64,000 bases of DNA from Paraburkholderia madseniana (GCF_009690905.1 NZ_VOSW01000024.1:1-64000), one strand, 5' to 3'. Positions 1-8,964 are shown, numbered from the stretch's first letter. A program made the numbers and translations. Notes: generated by a model from the letters alone, not told the origin.

Positions 1-81
1 CTGTTGCTGGAAGGCATTGCCTTCAAGGACGGAGAACCGGTGCAAGACGATCAACCCGGTCAGCAGAAACTCGCCGCCTGA
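1..81 (+). CDS. 3' end of an unidentified gene (cut by window edge)
   Basis: The reading frame is open from the first base and ends at a TGA at 79-81, giving 26 C-terminal residues (starts LLLEGIAF, ends QQKLAA). The tail is hydrophilic and rich in Gln and Asp. It is too short to assign a family. A transposase accessory protein tail was considered but could not be supported. Confidence 0.45.
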   Translation: MLLEGIAFKDGEPVQDDQPGQQKLAA

Positions 82-101
82 CGTCGCCGGTCATCAACCG
101 C

Positions 102-290
102 TCATACACCAGACTTGACCGTATCTCTCGCCGCAATAAACTCAGTAACAGTCATCTGATAGCGGACTTCTCGACGGACGCCAGGCGTCCTTCGGTCGAT
201 ATCGGTCAGCACGACAGCTTTGCCGTCGATCGACGCCTCAAGGCGCAACGCGCGAATCTCGCGTTCTGATGGGGCTTCCGTCTCCGACAT
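102..290 (-). CDS. Small conserved-looking hypothetical protein
   Basis: A 62-residue protein is read from the internal ATG (MSETEAPSER). A longer form starting at 326 is possible but its added residues look non-coding. The protein is soluble and charged, with a pattern (ASIDGKAVVLTDIDRRTPG) that suggests a compact beta-rich fold. No signal peptide or membrane segment is seen. It converges on the gene end at 1-81. Function is unknown. Confidence 0.5.
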   Translation of the reverse strand: MSETEAPSEREIRALRLEASIDGKAVVLTDIDRRTPGVRREVRYQMTVTEFIAARDTVKSGV

Positions 291-1244
291 AAGCGTCATC
301 GTGCCTGCTGCACTATGGACAGGCATGGTGAGTCCCCTTCACTCGTCCAGATCAGCACTGCGCCAGCAACTCGCTGTGCGAACTTCGCTGAAATCCTTGT
401 TGTAGTACGCTCACGAACAGAGGTGGGAGTCGTTACCTGAGCTTTGCGAAAATCTGATTTCCAGGTACATCCACGACCCAGTGTGAGTCACGGCTTATCG
501 TCAGCAGCGGAATCGCTAACGTCGACAGGAATACGAGCGATTCTTATCTGCATTAACAAACCGAAAACTTATGCGTTAACGCTGCTATCGGGTCCCGTGA
601 AGAATGGGACCCCATCAAGGTTTGGCTTGCAGGCTATGGTGCGCCAACTTTTCTGAACAAACAGTAGGACTTATCCCACGCGTCGGGGAGCAAAGACCCC
701 CTCTCCGCAGCACGAGGCCGTCGTGGGCAGGAGAGTGCATCACCGGCATGCACCTTCGCTTTACTGGCGACGGGTCGACCGACCCTATCAACGATATTCG
801 TCAAGACGTTAACTGTTCGGTTGTGTCCGGCTCAATGAGTCAGTGACGTAATGTGATCTACGTCAAAGTATGCGTGGAGAATGTCAGAAGGGGAATGCAC
901 CGTCGCCTACGCGTTGGGATTCGGTGTCTTTATCGAGTATGGATTGAAGCGCGCAGCTTCGTCGCCGGTCCAATCATTGAGCTGCGCGAATCTCCGTTGC
1001 AACGATTCCATTTCGTTGCGACCAAATACCTCATCAGCCGTATCGGTCGATCAAGGGACCGTGTATCGCGCCCTTGAGTATCTCGCACCGGCAAACTTCT
1101 CAGGCACCGCTGATTTAACTTGTGGTTGGCACTGGCGCTCTTCTGATCCACGTCAAATGGGGTCGGGCCAAGGCGGTCGATGATGCGATCAGGCGAGAAA
1201 AACTCATAACTCGCAGGTTCATCGATCGATGTCGGGAGACCGTC
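291..1244. other. Long intergenic region without a convincing gene
   Basis: Several overlapping short open frames exist on both strands, but none has a ribosome-binding site together with a protein-like composition. Two related sequences with the pattern TGATC-N-ACGTCAA occur at 854-866 and 1144-1156. They resemble degenerate FNR/ANR half-palindromes. Nothing else is recognised. Confidence 0.5.
1143..1156 (+). promoter_or_regulatory. Weak FNR/ANR-like box
   Basis: CTGATCCACGTCAA matches the TTGAT-N4-ATCAA pattern at eight of ten positions. It lies about 90 bases before the Met-rich protein start at 1245. A near twin occurs at 853-866. Confidence is low because both half sites are imperfect. 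Confidence 0.3.
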
Positions 1245-1745
1245 ATGAAAAAATTCCTTGTTGCTGTTGTCACTGGTCTTGCCCTCAGCGGCCAGATGTT
1301 ACCGACAACCGCAGCCGCGCAGACCACGCAAACGAAAAAGGCCCCTCCCGCGCAGGTGCCTAACACCGCTGAATTCGACAAGCAGCTCGCGCAGGTTCGG
1401 GCAGAGATGAAAACGATGCAAGCCCAAATGGATCAGGTCCGTCAGACGCAGGATCCACAAGAGCGGCAGCGGCTTTTGCAGCAACACTGGGCCACGATGC
1501 AAAGTGCCATGAGCGCAATGCGCGGTCTATGGCGACCGGGAATGATGGGCGGTCCTGGGATGATGGAGCCCGGAATGATGGGCGGTTGGGGGCATATGGG
1601 CGGCTATTACTCGAACCTGACACCCGAACAGCTTCGGCGACGCCAGTATATGACCGACCAGTACCTGAACATGCAGCAGATGATGATGAACAATATGATG
1701 TTGCACCAGCAGTACCTGATGGGGTTGCCTGCATCGACGAAATAG
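1245..1745 (+). CDS. Methionine-rich periplasmic protein
   Basis: The 166-residue protein starts at the ATG preceded by GGGAG, and a classical signal peptide follows (MKKFLVAVVTGLALSG, with cleavage near AAAQ). The mature part has a Gln/Met-rich helical stretch at about residues 45-95. A low-complexity segment of repeated GMMGG/GMMEPGMMGG units at about 100-120 follows, then a C-terminal helix rich in Met and Gln (QQMMMNNMMLHQQ). Such Met and His clusters are typical of periplasmic copper- or silver-binding and chaperone proteins, so metal binding is inferred. A weak FNR-like box lies about 90 bases upstream. No enzyme motif is present. Confidence 0.75.
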   Translation: MKKFLVAVVTGLALSGQMLPTTAAAQTTQTKKAPPAQVPNTAEFDKQLAQVRAEMKTMQAQMDQVRQTQDPQERQRLLQQHWATMQSAMSAMRGLWRPGMMGGPGMMEPGMMGGWGHMGGYYSNLTPEQLRRRQYMTDQYLNMQQMMMNNMMLHQQYLMGLPASTK

Positions 1746-1986
1746 ACGCGGACGCCGCCGTGAACGCTGACGATCGCCGATCTGTGCCACGGTACCTGAT
1801 CAGTCACGCCTGGCAACTAGAGGAAGAAATGGCTGTTGTCGCCCGGAAGCTGCCCTTGGGGTCGCGCTTCCCGCAACGGCCGGAGAGGGTCGCCCGCGTC
1901 GGTAGGACATTCGAGCGACTTCTCTGCGCGGACAACGAGCCTTCGATTTAGTCGATTGCAACCGTTCGTAAATAGACAATGCTTGT

Positions 1987-2427
1987 TCAATTGAGGCTGG
2001 GCGGCAGCGTTCCGAGCTGATGGAAGACACTTAGCCAGTCCTCGAGATGCCAGGTTTTCGCTATACGTTCGCCGCGGAACTCGTGAAAAGAGTGAATCGC
2101 AAACTCGATTGGCTTGGATGTCGCTGCGATGCCCATCAGAGATCCAGACTGCGTTCCCCTGACTTTTGCCCGCACGCCAACCATGTTTCCGTGGATCAAT
2201 ACATCCAGGATCTGAATGTCCATGTCCGGCAACGCAGAAGCCAAGTCAACAAATACTGGAATCATCTGGTCTGGCCCCCCGGCCGGCCCGAAAGACGCAG
2301 GCACGTATTGCCAGTCGGGCGTAACAACCGTCCGCAGAAGCGCTACGTCTTTTTGAGCGTGCGCGCGGTAAAAGCGGCCAATGATCTGCTGCGCAAGATC
2401 GCGGGTTATTTCGTTTGCCTGGACCAT
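1987..2427 (-). CDS. SnoaL-like / ester cyclase family protein
   Basis: This is a 146-residue cytoplasmic protein of the NTF2-like fold. The order of elements fits the SnoaL polyketide-cyclase-like family: an N-terminal helix (IIGRFYRAHAQKD), a central PDMDIQILDVLIHGNMVGVRAKVRGTQSG segment read in two pieces, and the closing pattern ERIAKTWHLEDWLSVFHQLG. The ATG at 2427 is chosen over a GTG at 2442 because GAGAGGTG sits just upstream of it. The substrate cannot be inferred. The gene is transcribed towards the Met-rich gene and away from the small membrane protein behind it. Confidence 0.75.
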   Translation of the reverse strand: MVQANEITRDLAQQIIGRFYRAHAQKDVALLRTVVTPDWQYVPASFGPAGGPDQMIPVFVDLASALPDMDIQILDVLIHGNMVGVRAKVRGTQSGSLMGIAATSKPIEFAIHSFHEFRGERIAKTWHLEDWLSVFHQLGTLPPSLN

Positions 2428-2465
2428 GGCATCACCTCTCACCGACAGAAGACGACACGCCCGGT

Positions 2466-2813
2466 CTAGAGGGCATGTTGCAAGGCAAAATTGAAGGCGA
2501 GGATGCCAATGGAACAGCCCACCCCAGCCAGAACATTTGTAATTCGATTATCGAGATCGTGATGTCGCCCCAACCAGGCTCCCAGGAGGAAAGCGACTTC
2601 GAAAATGATCTGGAGTGCGACGAACACGAGCATGAGCAGATACTCATAGCCCATAAACTTGTAGTTTGAGAAATTCATCCCGTAGTCGAAAATCCACCTG
2701 CCGACGCGATGAGTTTCGTAGACGAATAAAAGAAACGGGAACAGATAACTGGCAACGTACGTGGGCATCGTTGCGTGCCGCAGTTCCAGACGAAAGTGGT
2801 GCATGGCTTGCAT
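2466..2813 (-). CDS. Small integral membrane protein, unknown function
   Basis: The 115-residue protein is read from the ATG preceded by AAGGGAGG. Three hydrophobic segments are visible, at about residues 17-33 (VASYLFPFLLFVYET), 55-78 (LLMLVFVALQIIFEVAFLLG) and 93-110 (VLAGVGCSIGILAFNF). A His/Asp pair sits in the loop between the last two. No family was recognised. An FNR-like box lies about 180 bases upstream at 2992-3005, so oxygen-dependent expression is possible. Confidence 0.65.
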   Translation of the reverse strand: MQAMHHFRLELRHATMPTYVASYLFPFLLFVYETHRVGRWIFDYGMNFSNYKFMGYEYLLMLVFVALQIIFEVAFLLGAWLGRHHDLDNRITNVLAGVGCSIGILAFNFALQHAL

Positions 2814-2991
2814 ATCGCCTCCCTTCTTGGCGGCAAGCGTCCTCACATCCTGTCACACCTGGAACGATCTGGCGGGCGGTCAAACATTCCATGAGTGTCG
2901 CTCGCAGAATGCGCTCTTGCCGGGCCGAACTGGTGATTCCGGGATGAAGGGCACTTACCGTCTAGCATGAACATGCGCCAACGCTGTCGCA

Positions 2992-3005
2992 TTGACGCAG
3001 ATCAA
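2992..3005 (-). promoter_or_regulatory. FNR/ANR box
   Basis: TTGACGCAGATCAA differs from the TTGAT-N4-ATCAA palindrome at one position. It lies between the small membrane protein (start 2813) and the end of the hemerythrin gene, so it most likely serves the small membrane protein. Confidence 0.55.
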
Positions 3006-3017
3006 CATTTGCATTTC

Positions 3018-3593
3018 CTATGGTTCCCGGGTGGCCTTGACGATCATCGCAAAGAGGCGGCCGAGATCTGCCTCAACCGTGACGCCGGCGAACGGATCGC
3101 GGTTTGTGCCAAACGCCTCGTCCAGCTCGTTCCAGTCTTCCTCCGTCAGCCACTGACGCGCGGCAGGCAGAATCACCTCTTCTTCCAGGCGCCTGTGATT
3201 TGCGGAGAACGCGGCGTATTCTTCGACCATCTTGCGCAACACCGGGAGCGCGGACTCGCCAACGAGTTCGTATCGGGTCAACGCATGTTCGATGTTTCGT
3301 ATTCGAGCCTTGCCCTCAGCGTGCTGTTTCTCTAACTCGTCGATGGTCTTGTCGAGGTCGTTGGCATGGTGTCGCAAGCGCGCGAACAGGTAGCGCTCTT
3401 CCTTGGGATGATGTAGCTGCTCCGGATACTCGCTAATGTAATACAGCATGGACCGAAACATCGTCGGTCTAGGCACGGCTGCGCCGGCACCGAGCAGTTT
3501 GACAAAGCGTTGCATGCCCGTGACGACCATCGTTAGCTGCTGGTGTTCCCTAATGATGACCCGTACGGCCTTTCTCGCTACCGGCGTTTGCAT
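3018..3593 (-). CDS. Hemerythrin HHE-domain protein (copy 1)
   Basis: The 191-residue protein starts at the ATG preceded by AAGGGG. The hemerythrin-like four-helix pattern of metal ligands is visible: REHQQL near residue 18, HHPKEERYLF near 63, EKQHAEG near 90, and NHRRLEEEVILP near 130. Such proteins bind a di-iron centre and are used for oxygen or nitric-oxide sensing, storage or detoxification. A paralog of almost the same length lies at 30042-30623. An FNR-like box sits about 95 bases upstream, which fits expression at low oxygen. The exact role is unknown. Confidence 0.85.
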   Translation of the reverse strand: MQTPVARKAVRVIIREHQQLTMVVTGMQRFVKLLGAGAAVPRPTMFRSMLYYISEYPEQLHHPKEERYLFARLRHHANDLDKTIDELEKQHAEGKARIRNIEHALTRYELVGESALPVLRKMVEEYAAFSANHRRLEEEVILPAARQWLTEEDWNELDEAFGTNRDPFAGVTVEADLGRLFAMIVKATREP

Positions 3594-3685
3594 ATCGAAC
3601 CCCTTACCCGTCGACACGGCGGGTTCAGCCTGCGGACGGCTGAGTCCCGTGTATCAAAAGTATGGAGGGCACGACGGGTAACCCT

Positions 3686-3699
3686 ATGATCTGCATCAA
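3686..3699 (-). promoter_or_regulatory. FNR/ANR box upstream of hemerythrin copy 1
   Basis: ATGATCTGCATCAA matches nine of ten consensus positions of TTGAT-N4-ATCAA. It is centred about 100 bases before the hemerythrin start at 3593. The second hemerythrin also has such a box (29906-29919). The rest of 3594-3974 shows no convincing gene. Confidence 0.6.
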
Positions 3700-3974
3700 G
3701 GATTCAGGTCAACTCTCGGCCTCAAAGCGGTGTGAGGATGCTTCTGGCAATAGGAGTATTCGTTCTTTTCATGAGAAATCTGGCGCTTTCGCCCAGAAAA
3801 TCCAAATGCATCAACGGCTTGAAGAATCGTTGACGGCGCGAAATCGCCGAACCGGAGAGCCTTTCTGCAAGCGTCTCTGCGCGAGGCTACCGTCAGATTT
3901 CTCACGAGAAGGACGATTGCCCCCTGGAGGGCGAAAAACAGAGTAAACCTCAGCGATCGGAGATGCAGATACCC

Positions 3975-4940
3975 TCAGTTGAAGGGAAACATAAATCGGC
4001 CCGTCACGCTCGTATAGCGATAGCCGCTACCGCCCCCCGCGAAGCCAGCCGTGTGGTTGTTGGTCGTGTCCACGGCGACCTGCCACTGCATGGTCCGGCT
4101 ACGGTGATTTTGCAGGCCGATGCGCGCTCCCCAGATGTTGACCACCCCGTTCTCCGTATTCTGACGCCCAAGGTCAGCGCTCACGAAAAATGCCGCCTTG
4201 TCGCTGAGTGCGGCTCGCCAGGAAAGCCCACCCGAATACTCGGCCAGCCAGCGTGGCGAGTAGTAGTCGCCACGATTGGGATTGCTGTCGTAGTAGTTCC
4301 GAGTCTTGATGTAGGAGTTCAGCCCACTGTTTGCCACCAGTTCGTAATTCCATCGCGTGCGCAGCATTGGACGCGTGTTGTGATCCGAGAACCACATCGC
4401 ACCCGCTACCGCCCCGACGGTAAAACGCGGAGTGAACTGATGATCCAGTACCAGCATGAGGCTGTTATACGTCAGACCTTGCTCAATCCCGCTGATCGAA
4501 TCGACCACATTTCGCTCGGCGCTCACGCCGAGCGACGTGTCACCGCTGATGTGCCGCATATAGTCGAGCATGCCTGTTGGCGTAGCGTAGCCGCCGGTGT
4601 CCATGACGCCCAGGTGCGCGTCCACGATCTGCTGCGCGTCATGTTGTCGGTACTGCCCGTACAAGCCTCGCCCGTAGACCGACCAGTCGGGCGCGTTGTA
4701 ATGCGTAACGCTCGCGCCCAGCCCCCAGCCATTCGGGAAAAGATAGCCGATGTTCGCCCGTTCTTCGTCGAAGTGGTCGCTGTCGTTGCTGAACAATGCA
4801 TCTCCGGTCAGCGTGCCGTATTTGCCCGGTCCATCGCGGGACTGGGCATACGCGGACACTGGCGTGCATATTGCCAGGACGCTGGCGAGGCTCAGCGTGC
4901 GCCAGAGCGCACGCGCGTCAAGATGGCTGCATGCATACAT
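3975..4940 (-). CDS. Outer-membrane beta-barrel protein, YaiO/exopolysaccharide-export-like
   Basis: The 321-residue protein begins with a signal peptide (cleavage after VSAYA) and ends in the aromatic pattern RFMFPF-N expected of an outer-membrane barrel. The body alternates short polar and aromatic strands (for example GLGASVTHYNAPDWSVYGRGLY), consistent with 14 or so beta strands. It is the last gene of a run containing two PgaC-like glycosyltransferases, so a role in surface-polysaccharide secretion is inferred. Because those transferases look broken, the barrel may now lack its partner. Confidence 0.65.
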   Translation of the reverse strand: MYACSHLDARALWRTLSLASVLAICTPVSAYAQSRDGPGKYGTLTGDALFSNDSDHFDEERANIGYLFPNGWGLGASVTHYNAPDWSVYGRGLYGQYRQHDAQQIVDAHLGVMDTGGYATPTGMLDYMRHISGDTSLGVSAERNVVDSISGIEQGLTYNSLMLVLDHQFTPRFTVGAVAGAMWFSDHNTRPMLRTRWNYELVANSGLNSYIKTRNYYDSNPNRGDYYSPRWLAEYSGGLSWRAALSDKAAFFVSADLGRQNTENGVVNIWGARIGLQNHRSRTMQWQVAVDTTNNHTAGFAGGGSGYRYTSVTGRFMFPFN

Positions 4941-5017
4941 GAATGGACAATCCCTTTCTTTTTTTCCGTTAGCTCGTCACTTGGTGCCCGAGTGTTTGCC
5001 GCGTGTGATGAATCGCA

Positions 5018-5860
5018 TCACGCAGGCTGCAAGACGAGCTCGTAAAACAGGCTGTAGAAGACGAACCCGGGCACGTTGCGGCGCACCTTCAGACCTTGCT
5101 CCGCAAACATTCGGGACTGGATCCGGTACATGATCCCATTGACCATCATCACCAATGGCAGCACCAGCAGCGTCACAGGCCCTGCAATCCAGTAGATGCC
5201 GAACAGCGCTAGCAGCAGCCCCGGTAAGAAGACGAGCGTATAGACCAGATCCAGATGCGGAAACAACGGGTTCCGCCAGATGAACAGCGTGATCATGCGT
5301 GGCTTGAACAATAGTTGCCAGTGCGCCTTGAACGCTTCCATCAGACCGCGAGACGAGCGCTGACACTGTCGGATGAACTCGGGCCACGTGGCGGGCACGT
5401 TGGCGCACAGGAAGGCATTCTCGGCATAGCCAACGCGGTATCCGGTCTTCAGGATGGCTGAGGTCGGCACAATCTCCTGGCCCACGACACGCGGCCAGCC
5501 AGCCACCTCGCGTAGCACGCACCGGAGACCGCCGTTGACGTGATCTCGGTTCCAACGGCTGTTGAGTTGATCAGCGACATTCGCAACGTCACTTGGACCT
5601 CGCGCACGAGAAAATCCGAATCTTGAAGGGCACCGGTACAGGTAATCACTCGCGCGTAACCCGACGAACTGATCGCCTTGCACATATCGGTGAAAATATT
5701 CCACCGAGGGACGCTGTTCCTCGAAACTTTCGCGATCGCTCGTCACGAAGACTTCCGATCCTCCTGCCTGCCGGGGTGCCGATATCGGTTGCACATGGGT
5801 TGCCGCCGCAGCCACCTTCATTGCGATCCACGACACACATAGCGACGAGCGGGGTGTCAT
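5018..5860 (-). pseudogene. Degenerate family-2 glycosyltransferase (truncated paralog)
   Basis: The C-terminal two thirds aligns by eye with the neighbouring glycosyltransferase: CVLREVAGWPRVVGQEIVPT corresponds to VLREVGGWPPCVGEDIVLT, followed by the membrane helices LFGIYWIAGPVTLLVLPL. The N-terminal nucleotide-sugar-binding part with the DGS and DxD motifs is missing. The catalytic GED is changed to GQE, and the QxxRW motif reads QCQRSS. It is probably inactive. The frame overlaps the stop of the upstream gene by ATGA, so it was once translationally coupled. A non-catalytic membrane role is possible but not supported. Confidence 0.65.
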
Positions 5861-7192
5861 TTCGTCCCCCACGTTTTTCGCGTTTTCAGCAACTCGTCAA
5901 GGTAACCAAGTACGCTAGCCGGCTGTAGCAAAAAACTATAAAACAGCAGGTAGGCGGCCAACCCAACGCCATTGCGCCGTACCGTCAGGTGGAGTTGCCT
6001 GAACGTTTTTTTTCGACCGAAAACATGACGGCACTCATCAATCCCGCCAGCGGAACCAGGGTGACGGTCATCGGACCGACGATCCAGTAAACCCCGAAAA
6101 GAGCAGACACGAGGCCCGGGATAAAGGCAAATGAGAACGCCACATCCAACCAGGGAAACAACAGGTTCCAATAGATAAAAAAGTCGACAGGCGCGGCGTC
6201 GACAGGATGTCGGGATGTTGCCGAAACGCTTCCATCATTCCGCGGGCCCAGCGCTGACGCTGCCGGACAAACTGCCGTACCTTCGTCGGCACATTCGTGA
6301 AGCAGAACGCATCTTCGCAATGGCCGACCCGATAGCCGGCTTTCAGCAGGGCCCAGGTCAGCACGATGTCTTCGCCGACGCACGGGGGCCATCCCCCTAC
6401 CTCCCTCAGCACCCGTCGGTCGTATAACGAAAACTCCCCTTGCGCAACCAAGGTTCCCTGATACAGGGACTGCATGCGTTTGATGGCCGCAATTCCGACG
6501 AAATAATCCCATTCCTGGCAACGCGTCAACCAGTTTTGACGGGAGTTTCTCACCAGTATCGCCCCCGCTACGGCGCGCGTGTTCGGCGGATTGTTCACGT
6601 ACCGTTCGACGATGTTCACGAGCGCTCGACCATGTAGCTGGGAATCCGCGTCGACCGTCAGGATCAAATCATGCTGCGCGCGGCTCAATCCTTCATTGAG
6701 TGCATTGGCTTTCCCATCATTTGTAGGGATGTCGATGAGTTCCAGCCACGCGTACTCGGTCCGCGCGGCCCTTACCACCTGAGCGGTGCGATCGCGCGAC
6801 CCATCATTAATGACGATCACCTGCATCGACGCCGGATACTGCTGCCGACCAATGGCCGCCAGCGTATCGTGTATTGAGGCCTCCTCGTTGTAGGCTGCGA
6901 TCAGAATTGTCACGGGCGGATAGCTCGCCGACGGCGCATGAGTCGGGCGCCGGTCAAGTAAGAGGCTGACCACGAGAAAGGCATTCATGAAGCCCGGCAC
7001 GATCGCGATGCCGCCGACCGCAAGCACCGTCGCTATACTTCCGATCCAATGAGACAGATCCGCCATCCATGGCCGCGCGGCCCACACGGAAAACGCTGTC
7101 CAGCTTGTTGCCGCGCACAACGCCAGCAGAAATTTGCAGCGTACCGAGAGATAGGCATGATGTCGATGGACACTGGGGGCTGTGTTATTCAT
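5857..7192 (-). pseudogene. Family-2 glycosyltransferase (PgaC-like) broken by two homopolymer frameshifts
   Basis: The first about 340 residues form a proper processive GT2 enzyme: an N-terminal membrane helix pair, VTILIAAYNEE, NDGSRD, DADSQ, GED and RQRQRW. The frame then breaks at a run of A on the plus strand (about 6177-6182), where the expected helix continues in another frame (FIYWNLLFPWLDVAFSF, GVYWIVGPMTV). A second break falls at eight T at 6006-6013, after which the C-terminus ends LLQPASVLGYLDELLKT in a third frame. Both shifts fall in homopolymers, so sequencing error is the main alternative to real decay. The product would make a beta-linked polysaccharide such as poly-N-acetylglucosamine. 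Confidence 0.75.
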
Positions 7193-7521
7193 TCGAGTCG
7201 GCTCGCGTTACAGATACGCTTATAAGGAGCCAATCTGGTTCCTATAAACATATAGTCGGTCTCAAGCTTTCGTTGAATACCCACGCGGGCAATGGTGCAA
7301 TTGGCCTGCAGGGCAAGTGTGATGTTGAACGTCGTAGTACCTGTACCATTCGCATAGGATGCTGCACGCGCGAACGGCCGGGTCGGACCAAATCGGCGTC
7401 GCGGCGAGCGCGGGCGAAAATAATCTTTGTTCCATCGTGAGCCTTCCTTGCGGACGATGTGCTGATGTGGATCCGCGCGCACCGCCCACGCCAGGACCAC
7501 GAACCCTATGACTTTCGTCAC
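7189..7521 (-). CDS. Possible small protein upstream of the glycosyltransferase
   Basis: The open frame of 110 residues starts with a hydrophobic stretch (MTKVIGFVVLAWAV) and its stop overlaps the ATG of the glycosyltransferase in the ATGA arrangement, as in an operon. The remaining sequence is basic and unlike any family I recognise, and a competing frame exists on the same strand. It may be a degraded gene. Confidence 0.3.
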   Translation of the reverse strand: MTKVIGFVVLAWAVRADPHQHIVRKEGSRWNKDYFRPRSPRRRFGPTRPFARAASYANGTGTTTFNITLALQANCTIARVGIQRKLETDYMFIGTRLAPYKRICNASRLE

Positions 7522-8063
7522 TACAGGTTCCGATTCAATTGGAATTCAGAAATAGAAGCTCGAAATTATTCGTTCTTTGCGAGCATGGTCTAACCCCCGA
7601 TTCACGATGGCGAACTACTGATATTTATTCACAATCCCTATGCATGTTTTATGTCTTGTTTTGATCAGCGATACATTTACGCTGACGCACATCTTAAGAA
7701 ATAATGTATTCAGTCATTTGATCTGAATCAGAACCCCGTGACGTCTTGCCGAACAGCTGAGACGGCGGGCGGTACCGAACCACACGCAGTCAAAACATTC
7801 ACTCCCGATGCTGGCTTTCTCATGTCCACACCAACTTATCGACAGAATGCCGGCGCATCTGAACGCGTCTTGCGAGCGCACTTGATGTAGATCAAACCTG
7901 CTGCCCCTCCAGGCGCAAATAGCCTCTGGAAGCCGGTATGCCCCGCATAAACGACGAACTCATCATTGGCGATGTAGCGTACAGGGGCACGGCGGAACCC
8001 TGCTCCCCCTACTGGTCAATCGCGTGCGAGGTCACGTCGAACCGCTAATTCCAAAGGACCGCT
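7522..8063. other. AT-richer intergenic region
   Basis: The stretch from about 7540 to 7740 is noticeably richer in A and T than the rest of the window, and no open frame is convincing. One good FNR/ANR box is present at 7882-7895. The base composition suggests a promoter region or acquired DNA. Confidence 0.4.
7882..7895 (+). promoter_or_regulatory. FNR/ANR box
   Basis: TTGATGTAGATCAA is a full match to the TTGAT-N4-ATCAA consensus. The nearest downstream open frame on the plus strand begins at 8064. The glycosyltransferase operon on the other strand starts more than 350 bases away. Confidence 0.6.
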
Positions 8064-8285
8064 ATGAATTTTGGTGCGCACGAAATCTTCCCCTCCGATT
8101 GGGTTCGTACTGGAAGCGGCCACACTTGGCTGTTGCAAGCCAGCAAGAAATATCGTGCCGAATCCGAAAATCGTTTCGCTGGAGCAAATGCCGGCCAGGT
8201 CAAGATGAAAGTTGCGGATATTCTTCATGTCCAGACAGACCACCACCGCGAAAGCGCACGGGGTACGCCCCTTGAGGTTGCTTGA
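8064..8285 (+). CDS. Possible small protein of unknown function
   Basis: The 73-residue frame has a reasonable ribosome-binding site (AAAGGA, six bases before ATG) and lies downstream of a perfect FNR box. Composition is ordinary and no motif is recognised. An internal MKVADIL resembles the first residues of small CBS-domain proteins, so the tail could be a remnant of one. This is weak evidence only. Confidence 0.35.
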   Translation: MNFGAHEIFPSDWVRTGSGHTWLLQASKKYRAESENRFAGANAGQVKMKVADILHVQTDHHRESARGTPLEVA

Positions 8286-8310
8286 GCTATGCGTCACGCG
8301 GCAAGTGCTC

Positions 8311-8328
8311 TGTAGGCGAACGCCTACA
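8311..8328. promoter_or_regulatory. TGTAGG-N6-CCTACA palindrome (copy 1)
   Basis: TGTAGG and CCTACA are separated by six bases (CGAACG). The dyad extends outward over 8306-8333 as a nearly perfect 28-base inverted repeat. The same TGTAGG-N6-CCTACA architecture occurs at 39376-39393 and, imperfectly, at 52411-52428. It lies about 125 bases before the small gene at 8453. No T-run follows, so an operator is more likely than a terminator. Confidence 0.5.
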
Positions 8329-8452
8329 GAGCATGACGTTCGGCTACGTCATTCTCGGGCTCCTCTGATTTAACTTCGCGGGTGTCTGTCCAATAATAAA
8401 TTCACGGACCTGTGGAACGACTTTCCGTCGCAGTCCAACCGGAGTTCACGTC

Positions 8453-8701
8453 ATGAACAGCAACCGCGTTTCCCTGCGATCTCTTGTGGATAAATGGCTT
8501 GCACCTACGCTTTCGATGCCCGCGAGGGTGACGCAGATTGGTCGGGTGCTCGCGACGCACGGCCGCTATGTGCGACTGGAAGGATGCATCTCGACCGGAC
8601 CACTGACGATCGTATTCTTCCGGCATGAGGACGGTTCCTGGTGTGTGTTTCCGTCCGTCCCCGCGTCACCCTCGATGTCTGGACGTCTCTTTGCGAACTG
8701 A
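8453..8701 (+). CDS. Small hypothetical protein
   Basis: This is an 82-residue soluble protein with GGAG placed nine bases before the ATG. The sequence (ARVTQIGRVLATHGRYVRLEGCISTGPLTIVFFRHEDGSWCVFP) looks like a small beta-rich fold. No known domain is recognised. It is preceded by the palindrome at 8311-8328. Function unknown. Confidence 0.55.
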   Translation: MNSNRVSLRSLVDKWLAPTLSMPARVTQIGRVLATHGRYVRLEGCISTGPLTIVFFRHEDGSWCVFPSVPASPSMSGRLFAN

Positions 8702-8964
8702 GCCGTCATGCCCATAAAGTGAATCGACCATACACCCATTCTCATTGCGATGGCGCCGCCGAGCGGCCCGCGCCGACGTTGCCACGCTTGCGGCACTGAG
8801 AAAATTCGGCCAGACAGTTCCAATACTGTGAAAGAGGCGAGGAGCGCGACGACGGGTGAAAGTAAAACAAGAAATGGTAGATACTTTTCGCTATCGCAAG
8901 CACTGGCCCTGACCCCGCACCCAAGTAAGGCAGCTACGGTCTCAAGACCATTACGGTCATGCAC
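8695..8964 (-). pseudogene. Fragment of an MHYT-domain membrane sensor
   Basis: The conceptual protein contains LVLLSPVVALLASFTVLELSG and, after a short gap, GAIAMRMGVWSIHFMGMTA. This is one MHYT repeat unit: two membrane helices with the His and Met residues proposed to bind copper. Normal MHYT sensors have six or seven helices and an output domain, but here the frame degenerates after about 90 residues and runs antisense into the neighbouring small gene. It is probably a leftover of a sensor gene next to the intact diguanylate cyclase. Confidence 0.5.

Noticed and set aside
1..81. Identification of the first gene end as a transposase accessory protein
   Set aside because: Only 26 residues are visible, and the LLLEGI pattern alone is not enough to assign an insertion sequence.
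1760..1951. Possible 63-residue GTG-start protein after the Met-rich gene
   Set aside because: The frame is open but has no clear ribosome-binding site, no recognised motif and continues from a larger frame antisense to nothing; coding status cannot be supported.
3662..3946. Small plus-strand frame between hemerythrin and the barrel gene
   Set aside because: Weak start context, no homology-like features, and the FNR box of the hemerythrin lies within it.
3963..5045. 360-codon plus-strand frame opposite the outer-membrane barrel
   Set aside because: The minus-strand barrel has a signal peptide and a barrel-like C-terminus; the plus frame has neither and looks like codon-bias shadow.
8306..8333. 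Reading the 28-base inverted repeat as a rho-independent terminator
   Set aside because: No T-run follows in either direction, and its core shares TGTAGG-N6-CCTACA with another promoter-proximal site, so an operator is favoured.
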